From the NCBI GenBank assembly GCA_900169235.1, contig FWCC01000445.1, positions 319 to 32,418 on the forward strand: a stretch of 32,100 nt of DNA, given 5' to 3'. Source of the DNA: Zarea fungicola. Lineage: Eukaryota; Ascomycota; Sordariomycetes; Hypocreales; Cordycipitaceae. The position numbers and the translations under genes were made by a program. The notes under the pieces were generated by a model that searched no databases, was not told the origin of the DNA, and saw nothing but the letters and a program-made list of their open reading frames with translations. Of this stretch, positions 19,935 to 30,500 are shown in pieces. Numbering within the stretch: the first letter of the stretch is position 1; every line of letters starts with the position of its first letter.

Positions 19935-20133
19935 GCCTTTCATAGGACCAACGCTAGGTCCGCTGGTTAGAGTTTATGTCATCGAGAAGTATAAAAACTG
20001 GCGCTGGGTGGTTTGAGTTATCCTCTGTATCATGGCGTCTGTCGGAGTCGCCCTCGTCTTCATGAAGGAGACTTGGAAGAGCAAAATACTCCGTCTGCGG
20101 GCCAAGCAACGCGGTATTCTTGCCGAAAAGTAA

Positions 20134-21403
20134 GCACCGCAGAGACGACACGGAAAATTGGGAAACAGATGTTCACGCCATGTCTGCTTTGCTCGCGGGT
20201 CTGTAGCAGATAGGCTGCTAGCCAAATTGGCCGCCCACAACATCCGCACTCCAGAACTCGCCTGTCAGACATTCACCAAGCAAGAATAGCAAGAGCAGCC
20301 TTTGGCAGAATTTTACTCCCCCAAGCGGCGCCCGCCTACAACTAATGAAAACAGTATAGCATGGCTACTTTGGCGTTCGTCCTCGCTAAAATATTACAGC
20401 GCTTGTCTTGTTACTGTTTACTGTAATCGTTCAATGCCAAGCATCGACTACCGACTCTGAAATGAAAGCAGGGACTCTTCTTGAGGGGCAGGCACTGAGC
20501 CAAAGTTTTGCGTAGTAGGAAATCCGAGGTCTTCAAGCGCACATAAAACCTATTGGACAGAATCAGACAGTGCAGGTGGGTGATGGCTAGCATAGCGGCT
20601 TACGTCGAGAAGCACAACAGTTTTTCTCTCGTGGAGTACCAGATACTTGATCACGGCTGCGACGATCTTGTCGCGCTGTTATGTCAGCCTCCGCCTGCAA
20701 TTCATTCGTCGTATTCCAAGTCCATACATCGTGAATGCGCTGCTGCAATGCTAAGCGACCAGTATCGTAGAACCCTGGCGCGAATTCTTTGCCTCCTCCG
20801 CGGCGGGCGAGACGACTGTCATGTACAATGGAGTTAGGGTGTGTTTTGCCCTGGAAAGGTTGGTTGCTCCCTACCCTATGGCATGATCGCCTGGACATTG
20901 GTTAGCTCTGCACTTCATTGCCCCATCATTGAACATACTAATGCCGCTTGTCGCACGGCGTTTTATGCGGCCAGAGCGTGTGTTTGCAGACACTCTTTCC
21001 GAGCCCGATTCGTCCGTGAAGCTCTGGCCCGTTTCTCTTGACTTGCTTGCCATGGCATGAGTACGCCCGAGCATTGATGTTCAACTGGAGGAGGCGGCCG
21101 AACCCCCTTTTGGAGCCTAAATATGTCGTTGTAACGGCGTCGGGAGGTAAGAGGAAAGCTCCATTTCAAGAGCCTACTTCTTGTTGTTATAACTAAATTC
21201 AATAAGGCGAGATGGCCGACCGAAGCACGGCCAGGCTGCAGTGGCGCAACTAGGCAACTCTCGAATGTGACTCACCGAGTAGGATGGAGAGTCTTATGAC
21301 TTAAATAAGCAACTTTTTTTGGTGAGCATAAAGCTGGTCACAATTAAGAGCAATTTTGCACAGAGGTTTCTTATTTGGGTTAAAGGTTTGGGTTAAAGGT
21401 CAA
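20134..21403. other. intergenic region with no supported gene
   Basis: Several short open frames overlap on both strands (for example 20553-20837 plus and 20587-20898 minus), but none has a recognisable motif, a start context or splice partners. The first part is probably the eroded 3' half of the transporter. Confidence 0.5.
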
Positions 21404-22697
21404 CTAGCACGATCTGTTCTGTGGCTCAGGATCGTAGCTACAGGTTTTTCGATTCACGCAATCCTCCGCGCTGCTGATACAACGGAAGTGCAATGCTTTG
21501 AACTTCCATCCTTCACTCCACAGGTTGCGGCATGTACCTCTGCTCGTGTATCCGTAGCCAAACCATTTGCCCTTGCATCCTGCATTCTCCCAGTAGCTAA
21601 TCTGTACCTGGCCACCTGGGCAGACACCCTCAGCCGCGATATCCAACGACGCCACCTCACAATCCGTGTTCACACAGACACCGTCCAACGCGACGCGCGC
21701 CACTGTCAGGTCATTGTATTTCTTACCCTTGCAACCACTGCTGTAATAGCTCTGCAAGCGAAAAGCGGGCATCCCCACGCATGCATATGTATTGGCCCAA
21801 AGCGCCTCACAGTTGCGTCCCGCGTTGGGGTTCCACGCCACCACATCGGTGACTGAAATGCCGTGACGAGCCGCCATGTCTGCGCACGATTCGCCTGACA
21901 AGACCAGGTGAAACTTGATGCAGTTGGGCAGCAATCCCGGCTGCACAGGCAACGGCGTCGAGATGCCGTTGCCGGGATCCGTGGGAGTCGGCTTGTAACC
22001 AATTACAGAGACGCAGGCGTACGTCTCGGCCCAGAGCCCGGCGCAATTCCCACCGACTTTGGGGTTCCAGGTTGCAAAGTCCTTTTCGGTAATGCCATGC
22101 TGCACGGCAATGGTGACACACGTGTCGCCCTTTTTGACAAGGTAAAACTTGTTGCAGTCGGAGACCATGTCTAGCTAAATAGGCAAGGGCGTTTCAATGC
22201 CTGAGAACGTGTGAAGATTAGCAACTTAATGAACATAGACGTGAACTTGCGTTCAAATCAGCACTTACCATTAGCTGGCTTTGTTGATGTAGGGGCTGCA
22301 GTGGTGGTCGTTGTAGTAGTAGTCGTCGTTGTGATGGTGGGCTCAAAGGCAGCTTCCACACAGTAGGATCGCCCGAGCTCCATGCCATTGCAGTTGGCAC
22401 CGACTGTTGGGTTCTGTATTTGGCAATCTCCGTTAGACTAACTTGATACATTTGTGTAAGCCATGGGATTGAGAACCTACCCATCGCGAGAATGTATCGA
22501 TTGTTATGAAGTTTTCTTTGAGAATGTCACTGCAAGGAACTTTGGCCTCGTAATCCAGCCACCATGTGCAGTGTGGCGTGGTATTCTGGTCGTAAGGAAG
22601 CTTGGGTACCGAATCACGAGTACCAAGGCTCGGTGCACCTAGTGTGAAGCATGCCTGGCTCACGAGAAGTGGCTGGAAGTGTAGAAAGACGCATCAT
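21404..22697 (-). pseudogene. LysM-domain secreted protein with internal stop and disturbed signal peptide
   Basis: Chitin-binding LysM protein. Exons are 22481-22697, 22269-22413 and 21404-22200 with two GT-AG introns of 67 and 68 nt. In order it has a first LysM (CTWWLDYEAKVPCSDILKEN to NPTVGANCNGMELG), a Thr-rich, probably O-glycosylated linker (TITTTTTTTTTTAAPTS), and LysM 2 (CNKFYLVKKGDTCVTIA to WNPKVGGNC). LysM 3 (CIKFHLVLSGESCADMA to WNPNAGRNC) and a cysteine-rich C-terminal domain (CKGKWFGYGYTSRGTC) follow. An in-frame TAG (22175-22177) separates the linker from LysM 2; a CAG to TAG transition is likely. The only well-placed ATG pair (22692-22697) is one base out of frame with the mature part. 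Either it is inactive, or only the first LysM is made. It lies about 5 kb from a LysM/GH18 chitinase. Confidence 0.75.
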
Positions 22698-23341
22698 GAT
22701 GCACACACAATATCAGTGCAGGACTTTGGGTCTTTCAGTTTCAATCCTCTATGACTCAATTCTCTATGACAATGACTCGTGGAATAACCGTAGAATAATC
22801 AGTGCCCAGCATATATACTTCACCGCGTGAGCTCCACCGCGCAACGTACTACTTTTCTTCTTGGCGAGCCATTACCTAGCCGGTGTCATCCGACGGACCT
22901 TGCCATGAAGAGTCACGGTTAAAATGAGGATCCACCATGTGAAAAAAAAACTGTCACTCCGTACGCGATAGATAAGATCTTGCCAGTCACCGGACTTAAC
23001 GCCAAGAGACAAAGATGGTGCCATCAGCCTCACCGCGCGACGGCCCGCTGCGGCGAAGATAGCCCCCGCAACGATGCATGGTTATATTAAACTCAATTTT
23101 AATCTTGTTTTCGTCGCAACATGCCTGCAGCTTTCTTCGCATTTATCTCGTAAATACGGCGGGTACTTTCTAACACCATCCAGAATCAAACACAGCGCCG
23201 TGCAATATAGTAGGCAACATCCAAGGCAAGGCCGCATATCTATTAGGAGCCCACACACATATTTGACGGCAAAAGCCGCTATTCAGCCTCCTCGTTCAAA
23301 AGAAAAGAAAAAGAAAAAGAAGAAAACAAGAAAGAGAAATT
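22698..23341. other. divergent promoter region with A/G-rich leader
   Basis: Spacer between the LysM gene and the 544-residue gene. A purine-rich tract (about 23298-23338, mostly AAG/AAAG) sits directly before the downstream start codon. No gene seen. Confidence 0.5.
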
Positions 23342-24976
23342 ATGCAGATAATCTTCCCCTTCTCCGGGTACCGCGACAACAACCCATCTTTGACTGGCTG
23401 CTCTGACAATGAAATCACGGCAGCTTTAGACGCGATAAATGGCAAGGGACTCGCCTTGAACTTGGATCATCCCGTTGGTCGGGCGGCCACAATTCGTGGT
23501 ATTCGCAGTCACCTCGACTACGCGAGAGGGCCAGAGATCACGTCACTCTGCACTGGAGAACAGGGAATAAAAAATCCCGACTTTGTGCGGGCTCGAAATG
23601 CTCGTCTCATCATGTCCAACCAGATTCCCACTGCCGAGGAGTTGGGCGTGACTGGTGAGACAGTAGATGGCGACCCAGAAACCACAAGGCTTCCCTATTG
23701 CATCTGGCATCCTGAGTTTGCGACAGAAAACACATACCGCGATCTAGCATTTCGTTACCCCTCCATGCGATATCAGGTCGGCCGTGCATGTGCAGCTGCT
23801 GGTTTGGACCAGCTGTATGACAAGCTTGGTCTTCTTCCAGATGTTTCCATTGCTGAAGAGGCACGCGAAAGCAAGGCGCCGGGCGGAAGGCGGATCTACG
23901 AAAAAATAATGTCGGCGCCATTTCGTTACGCCATCATGAACGACTACAAACGCAGCATCAACGCCCTAAACCCGAAAAGTCCTGCTTTCCTAAACGGCGA
24001 CACAAATGTTCTGCATACGCTTGAATATAGTTGCTACCCGGCCTTTGAAGTTTATTATCATTCTCTCGGGCCCCATGCGCAATATTTCCTTTGCATTACA
24101 GAAACAAAGGGCATTAAAGTCGATAGCGATGGGGAGAGACCAAGCGTGAAATTGACTTATGAGGAGCTCCAGCTCCTTTATACGCCGCTGCCACTGGACC
24201 TACCCACGCTCAACAAGACGCTTCTCATTGAAATGGCCGCCTATAACGGCGATGTCGATCGATATGCACGACTTGTTCGGCCATACATTTGCATGCTCGA
24301 AGCGGAGGGTGTCTGCGTCGTGCGCGGCATTCATCACAGCCCGTTGTTTGCGCGGTTTTGGGCTTTGCAGCTTGATCAGGACACGCAGTTGGCTAAGAGA
24401 GTAACCGCTTTCCGTCGCAAAAGTATTCAAAAGGCAATCTTGGCGCGGCGTATCATGTCCAATGATCGAAGCTTGTTTGAGAATGGCTGGGATCCCAGCA
24501 AACCGCAACCGTATATGATATGGTGGCCACAAAAGCCACATCCGCACACCTTGGTCGACCTGTTCATGATGGCGCCTGCGATGCGCGAGACGGCCATTGT
24601 GGCATCCATCATGTGTGACTATGAGGGAAACTTTGAACATCTCGACTATACGCCGACAGACGCAATCTACCTAGCAGCAAGAGAGAGCAGCAATCCTGTG
24701 TACATGAAAGCTGTGTTGGAAAGGGCAGAGGAACTTGGCATTGACGTCTCAAGTAGGTATGGTGACTTTGAAAGACCGTACGCTGGCGAGCCCGAGGCCT
24801 GGATCTTAGCGGACATAGAGCCTTCAGAGCAAGGCGATGTTTATGGAACGCGCTACGATGGTGTACTAGTTGAAGGGGGGCAGGATCCATTGCATACTTT
24901 ACCCAGACCATCACTTAGGAACTTGCACAGACTAATCTGGCACTTGCCACTGGGGCTGGAAGAGGTACGGTATTAG
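23342..24976 (+). CDS. uncharacterised 544-residue fungal protein
   Basis: A long single-exon frame with even coding composition and no interruption, started at the first ATG (23342), which follows a purine-rich leader (GAAATTATG). No signal peptide, membrane helix or known catalytic motif is visible. Segments include NLDHPVGRAATIRGIRSHLD, LPYCIWHPEFATENTYRDLA, RYPSMRYQVGRACAAAGL and LLPDVSIAEEARES. One segment (LLIEMAAYNGDVDRYARLVR) looks like a single ankyrin-type helical pair. Tyr-, Trp- and Pro-rich patches suggest a folded cytosolic protein. I do not recognise a characterised family. Its position between a LysM gene and a chitinase locus may be chance. Confidence 0.75.
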   Translation: MQIIFPFSGYRDNNPSLTGCSDNEITAALDAINGKGLALNLDHPVGRAATIRGIRSHLDYARGPEITSLCTGEQGIKNPDFVRARNARLIMSNQIPTAEELGVTGETVDGDPETTRLPYCIWHPEFATENTYRDLAFRYPSMRYQVGRACAAAGLDQLYDKLGLLPDVSIAEEARESKAPGGRRIYEKIMSAPFRYAIMNDYKRSINALNPKSPAFLNGDTNVLHTLEYSCYPAFEVYYHSLGPHAQYFLCITETKGIKVDSDGERPSVKLTYEELQLLYTPLPLDLPTLNKTLLIEMAAYNGDVDRYARLVRPYICMLEAEGVCVVRGIHHSPLFARFWALQLDQDTQLAKRVTAFRRKSIQKAILARRIMSNDRSLFENGWDPSKPQPYMIWWPQKPHPHTLVDLFMMAPAMRETAIVASIMCDYEGNFEHLDYTPTDAIYLAARESSNPVYMKAVLERAEELGIDVSSRYGDFERPYAGEPEAWILADIEPSEQGDVYGTRYDGVLVEGGQDPLHTLPRPSLRNLHRLIWHLPLGLEEVRY

Positions 24977-25347
24977 TATCTATCACTAGAAATACGACCG
25001 CTTGTAAATTCCTTTTCTAGACTATCTATGTTGCGTTACTTGCATGCAAAGTAAATATCTCCCTTTAGTGCAGCTGGCTCCAGTTCTAGCGTCCTTGTTT
25101 TCTAAACGAACGGCCACAACAATTTTTGGTGATCGATGCACTGCAAGCATGTCACGACTCATGTCGCGTTACTTGCGAAAAGGCAGTGGATAAAACGCGA
25201 GATACCGGCGTACTGCATTCTCGAGAGGAGGGAGTCCTTTCAAGTGATGAATAGTCGTTATTATCAATCTACAGCTATATTCTAGCTACATTTTTGCCAT
25301 CTATCCCATCAGCTTATCATTCTAGCCGAAATCTCCCCGACAAAACA
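24977..25347. other. convergent intergenic region
   Basis: 3' space between the 544-residue gene and the secreted-protein gene. AT-rich, no gene seen. Confidence 0.5.
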
Positions 25348-26395
25348 TCAAGAATAGCACGATCTGAACGTCTCAGGACTCATAAGTGTTAAGGCATAGC
25401 CTTTCTGCCAGGTCTGAATAAGTCTCCAATGTTTATTGTGATTTATAAACCATTCGAATCTCGAGTCCTCCGTTTTCAGGCCGTCATTAACCTGGTCGTG
25501 TTAGCCTGGCAGTATGTCTAGTCATGTGGTCTACAAGACAAATAAAATACTCACGAATTTTTTGAATTCGTCCTGTGTCGGAAATCTCTCTGCTAGTGCT
25601 CCTGTCCATTTGTTATTGCTGTCTGTGTAACTGGCTATCGTCGCCGCCACGTCAACCTTCCGGTATGCTAGTCCACCAGTTACCGCAGAGGGAGTCGTTG
25701 GCGCAACCACCCTGATGTCCATTATTTCGAAACGCCGGGCAATATAGTCCCACGTTTCTTCCTTTCTGAGGTTGTATATTTCGCCGCTTAATTTCGACAC
25801 AAGGTTTCGACGCTCGTTCCCAACGACGTTGACGAGGACTTCCGACTTTGAGTACATATGAAACTTTTTCATCGCCCGCTCGAACAGCTCCGAGAAGATT
25901 TCGCGTGTCTTATCCGATTGGGGGGGGCTCCATCCTGTCAAAGATGGAGATATTTCCGTCACTTTAACAGTTCCTCCACCAATTCGATGTATTCTCAGGT
26001 CTTCAAGTGCGTTAAGAATGCCTACGTCACGAGGACTGCGAATATCCCAGGGGATATCGTCTGGACGCATATCTCTGCGAGAAATACGAGCCATAAACTC
26101 CTGATAAGTATATCTCTTATCTTCAGTTTTGGTGCCCAAATTTCTCTCAACCGTCCATGAGTGGGTTGGGTTTTGGGGATAGATCATCTGCTGGTTCTCC
26201 GCGCCGAGTACATCACTTTTTGTCTTGGTAAGTAATCATTGTTCCCAGTTCATCTGCATCAGAAGTCAATAGTATTTACCACAGTATATCATAGATTAGA
26301 TATAAAACCATCTTTTCCCGTTGATGGGTAATCTCGCTGGCATGCGTGAGAAGGCCAACGGCGGACAACAGCAGAAGCCATGAGCGTAACCGCAT
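25348..26395 (-). CDS. predicted secreted protein of unknown family, divergent from the chitinase
   Basis: Three-exon model of about 305 residues. Exon 1 (from ATG 26395) encodes a signal peptide, MRLRSWLLLLSAVGLLTHAS. Its junction to exon 2 is provisional: donor GTAAAT at about 26276 and acceptor at about 26216, the latter weak. Exon 2 (25555 to about 26215) is well supported by composition, with RDMRPDDIPWDIRSPRDVG, LEDLRIHRIGGG and SKLSGEIYNLRKEETWDYIA. A 63-nt GT-AG intron (25492-25554, branch GCTAAC) leads in phase to exon 3, with FEWFINHNKHWRLIQTWQKG, ending at 25348. Mature part is low in Cys, with aromatic residues concentrated near the C-terminus. No family recognised. It shares a 1.2-kb divergent promoter region with the chitinase, so the two may be co-expressed. 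Confidence 0.6.
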
Positions 26396-27552
26396 AATGC
26401 CTACCACTGACTTCCAGCAATGGATTGAAAACGATGGATTGGATACTATGGATGAGGTAATGACTGGGAGGTTGAGTTGACATGTAACTGCATCACTGGC
26501 AAATGTAACCGTATATGGGCAGACGCGCCGCCAATGGTAGCCAGCATACATATTTGCTCTCACGTCTCAAAATTCTGCCAAGAGCTTGGCGCAGTTCGCT
26601 GAAAGTCTCTTATTCTAGTTCACGGAGAAATTAATATGCAGTATGGATCATGTACCAGTGACGGCCAAGTCTAGATCCCGGGCTATGGATATCGGCTGGC
26701 TGGAGTTCCCGCGCATGAGCGCCACAGCTGAACCGGAGGGTTTCTTTGAGATTATGGATTGATAATGCATAGCATGGAACATTTTCTTCCTAGTCACTGC
26801 CCCTATGCTGGCTACGCTTTTGTGGTAGAATGTTCCTTGATTAATGGTGCCTGTTTGGATTGTGCAGGTCGCGGTGTTGGGGGGAGCTCTTTACTGTCAT
26901 ATATAATACTTCTTCATTATGGTATACATGGTACAGTATAAAACGAAGACGCCTTTTTTGTGAGCTTCTGCGGCTATTGCCTTCTTGTATTCTCCTTTTT
27001 GCGAATGTGCCATCCGGGCCTATCCGGCGCCAAGCTTTACCGCGGACTCGAATGTTTGCCAAGGTAGACGGGGCTAGCCGAACCGTTCCCTTTCTCGTTT
27101 TCCAGGGTCATTTAGGCGATTGATCACACGACAGTCCGCCAAGAATCAGTAAACTCTCCAAATTTAGTGGGGCAAGGCACGATTCTTGCTTGTTGCCTCG
27201 CAGTTTAGTGTCCAATTGATGAACCGTCCCACATCCAACAGTAGCACCGAGCAAATCCGAGAACTCCTAAGCATCAAAGCAGTTCTAGAATTTGTTATTG
27301 TCCAAGGCTGTACACTTGTTATCCACAAACTTGAAATTTGATTTAGCAAAGTGGCTGTGGGCATCCCAGCTCAGCGCTTCTTTGAAGTGCAGAGGATGGC
27401 ACCCCTGAACGCCCTAGTTCGTTTTTGAGCGAGTGGCTGATGATGCCCTTCTCGCGTTAGCTTTCTAGGTTTATTGTTAAACTAACCCATTATATATTCA
27501 GTTGTCTTGTTTGAAATCCGATGTGAACGCGTTCTTTTTATCAGCAATTACA
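26396..27552. other. divergent intergenic/promoter region
   Basis: 1.16 kb between the secreted-protein gene and the chitinase gene. No open frame with coding character. It probably holds both promoters; TATATATTC near 27491 is a TATA-like element about 60 bp before the chitinase start codon. Confidence 0.5.
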
Positions 27553-30500
27553 ATGGTCTCTTTTTCCGCCTTGATAGGCTTGCTGCTCCAAGCGACGGCC
27601 ATATCTGCCTCTGAGAGGCATCATTTCCTACACCGAACGAATGCTCAACCACAGAAGAATGCCTCAATCCAGGAAACAGGGAACTCGGGCTCTTCTTCAT
27701 CCCGAATTAACGCGCTTGGGAGCATTGGTGTTAGAGTCACAAACGACCCATTAACCACGCCTTTGATCGACAATTGCCCAAAACCGTGTAATGAAGCAGG
27801 GCCAGACCCCTCTTCGTGGACACATGTTCATGACCACACACTTCTTTCTCAATGTGAGCATGACTTGCTTTTTGACATGAACCTCCATACTTCGATTCAC
27901 GACCAGACCACCATTCGGGTCTGCTCACTCATGGGCTCATTCCAGTCTGCCAGTACCAAGCGCAAGCGACTCGAAAGAAACCGTGATGCTGGAATTGTCT
28001 CATTTGGTCCTGTACCGCAAGCGAAAAATTCATCTCTTCCAGCGGAACGTTGTGGTGCTAGCCAGTTCGTTGTGCCTGTTACTCTGACCGCCGGGCCGAG
28101 ACTCCTCAGCGCTGGTAGAGATGCTGCCATTGCCACATCAAATATCGCCGTTCACATGATTGAAAATGCTGCATGTGGAGCTCGCATTATGTTTTCAAAA
28201 TCTGGCTCTGCATATGTTGGCATGTATATTGGCGCCGACATCTTAACTGAGAGCGTCGGCCTCTTATTCGACCAGTACTCGTATGTTGCTCTCTGAGTCA
28301 CGAATGTCAATGACGCCAGTTCCTAACAAGTTGAAAGTTCTCAGTTCAAAAACGGCGTACAGTCTCTTCAGACATGCAACACGGCTCAACAGCACGCTCG
28401 GACGGCAGGTGTGATCGCTGTCGATGGTGTGCAAAACCTAGACTCTGCACGGGCGGCTTTGCAAAAGTGGGCTCGTGGTGGCTGCCTTGACCATACCGAC
28501 GCTCCTCGGGTAAATGAACATATACCATTGATATTTTTGGCTTCTTCAGCTTCTGGAAACGGCGTCTCTGCCTCGGGAAACTCTTCATTCCCGGTTCAAC
28601 GAAGAGGGCAATGCCGAGCCATCCAAGTCAGAAGCGATGATGGCTGCGCGTCACTTGCGTCAAGATGCAACATTCGCGGCGCCCAATTTATCCAATTCAA
28701 TTTGAAAATGGGTCTTTGTACAACACTACAGGAAAAGCAATGGGTTTGCTGCTCCGAGGGAACACCGCCTAATGATGGGCCGCCGCCTCAACCAGACGGC
28801 ACTTGCACTACACACAAGGTGGATTACAATGACGACTGTTGGCGTATTGCTGACGTAAACGGCCTAAGTTCAGCTGATATAGACAGGCTGAATAGGAAGA
28901 CATGGGGCTGGAGGGGCTGCGGTCTGCTACAGATTGGGCAGATCATCTGTATTGGCAAAGGCAACACCCCCATGCCTGCTCAACTCCCGGATGTTGTCTG
29001 CGGCCCACAGAAGATCGAAACAGGAAAGCCTGCTGGAGAATATACCGGTGAAGACTTGGCCAAGCTCAACCAGTGCCCGCTAAATGCGTGTTGCTCGGGA
29101 TGGGGCTTTTGTGGTATATCAGAGGACTTTTGCACGGAGTCGCCAGCTGATACAGGAGCACCCGGAGCGTTTGAGTTGGGGAAGAATGGCTGTATATCAA
29201 ATTGTGGTATGGATATTGTTGGCAACGAAATGCGGCCGGCGGGATTCGCAAACTTGGTTTACTTTCAGGGGTACAACCCAAATCGCGTTTGCCTCCGTAT
29301 GGATGCTAAAGAACTGATGACCAAAGTCTCCGGACTTACCCATGTTCATTTCGCATTTGCTGTCTTTACAAGCAATTTTGAAGTACATATTCCGGACGAT
29401 ACGCGGGAACAGTTCAGGGTGTTTTCTGAAACGCGCCTGCCTTTCAGAAAGATTATCTCCTTCGGGGGTTGGGCGGCATCAACAGAGCCAGGAAGTTTTC
29501 AAATCTTTCGCAACGCCGTGAAGCCTGAGAATCGACAGCGTGCAGCAGAGAACGCTGTCGCATTTCTAAAAAGTCATGACCTGCATGGTATTGATTTCGA
29601 CTGGGAATATCCTGGAGCTTGGGACATCCCTGGAGTGCCTCCAGGGGATGCTAATGAGGGTTTACACTATCTCCGCTTCCTCAAAGTCGTCAAAGGACTC
29701 TTGGGAGATGGGAAGTACACTCTTTCCATTGCCCTTCCATCTTCTTATTGGTACCTCCGAGGTTTTCCGGTGAAGGAGATGGCAGAAGTTGTCAACTACA
29801 TGGTCCTGATGACCTACGATTTGCACGGCCAGTGGGACTACGGAAATCGCTTCACCAGTCCGGGCTGTGCGAACGGCAACTGCCTACGGTCGCATGTCAA
29901 CAAGACCGAGACATATAGCTCGCTAGTACTAGTTACAAAGGCAGGCGTTCCGCCATGGAAACTACACGTCGGAATTTCTAGTTACGGTCGCAGCTACAAG
30001 ATGACCGATCCTGGGTGCACGGCTCCTGAGTGCACATTTACAGGATCATTTTACGTCTCTGAAGCAGAACCAGGACCATGCACTGGTACCAGTGGCTATA
30101 GTAAGGAACCCGTCATAACTTTCGCGACAGAACATAATGCAAGGAGCTGACCTGACGTTTTATCAGTCTCAAACGCCGAGTTGGAAACAATTTTCCGCGA
30201 CAGACACTCTGAACAGCATGGATTACAGGCTATTCGCTGGTACGATCAGTCTTCTGATTCTGACATCATGATATGGTATGTCATTCCTATCTTCTTTTCA
30301 GTAATAACTACTAACGAGACACGCCCGTACAGTATGCACTCTACACCCAATGAACGCTATTCCGCACTTTTTTTATATGATAAAAAGAAACTTCTTACAA
30401 GATCTCTTTACTAACTGGAACTTCTCTCTAAATAGATGGTACTCAGGGTAACGGAATAACGGACTGGGTGGCCTACATGAGCGACGAAACGAAAAAGAGG

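Larger units (their letters stand above)
19174..20133 (+). pseudogene. MFS multidrug-type transporter, decayed and interrupted by a solo LTR
   Basis: Remnant of a 12- or 14-helix major facilitator. The N-terminus (DIEDWDGPNDYEDPHNRP, cytosolic) leads into one helix (TVNFPLLVVFSAFA), then jumps to NFTVLVIFRFLAGMGRSGVL, normally about 70 residues later, so an internal deletion is likely. A GT-AG intron (19469-19550) is intact. After it come GTLSDI, an in-frame TAG (19568-19570, where the family has Trp), then an LTR insertion. Past the LTR the same frame resumes with TPFIGPTLGPLV, a motif of this family. A second stop, TGA (20014-20016), also replaces an expected Trp (NWRWVV-stop). KETWKSKIL, the start of the central loop, is the last recognisable part; the C-terminal half is missing. 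Confidence 0.85.

Noticed and set aside
20553..21202. Overlapping short frames on both strands
   Set aside because: No motif, no consistent splice structure, and equal openness on both strands; consistent with chance in GC-balanced DNA.
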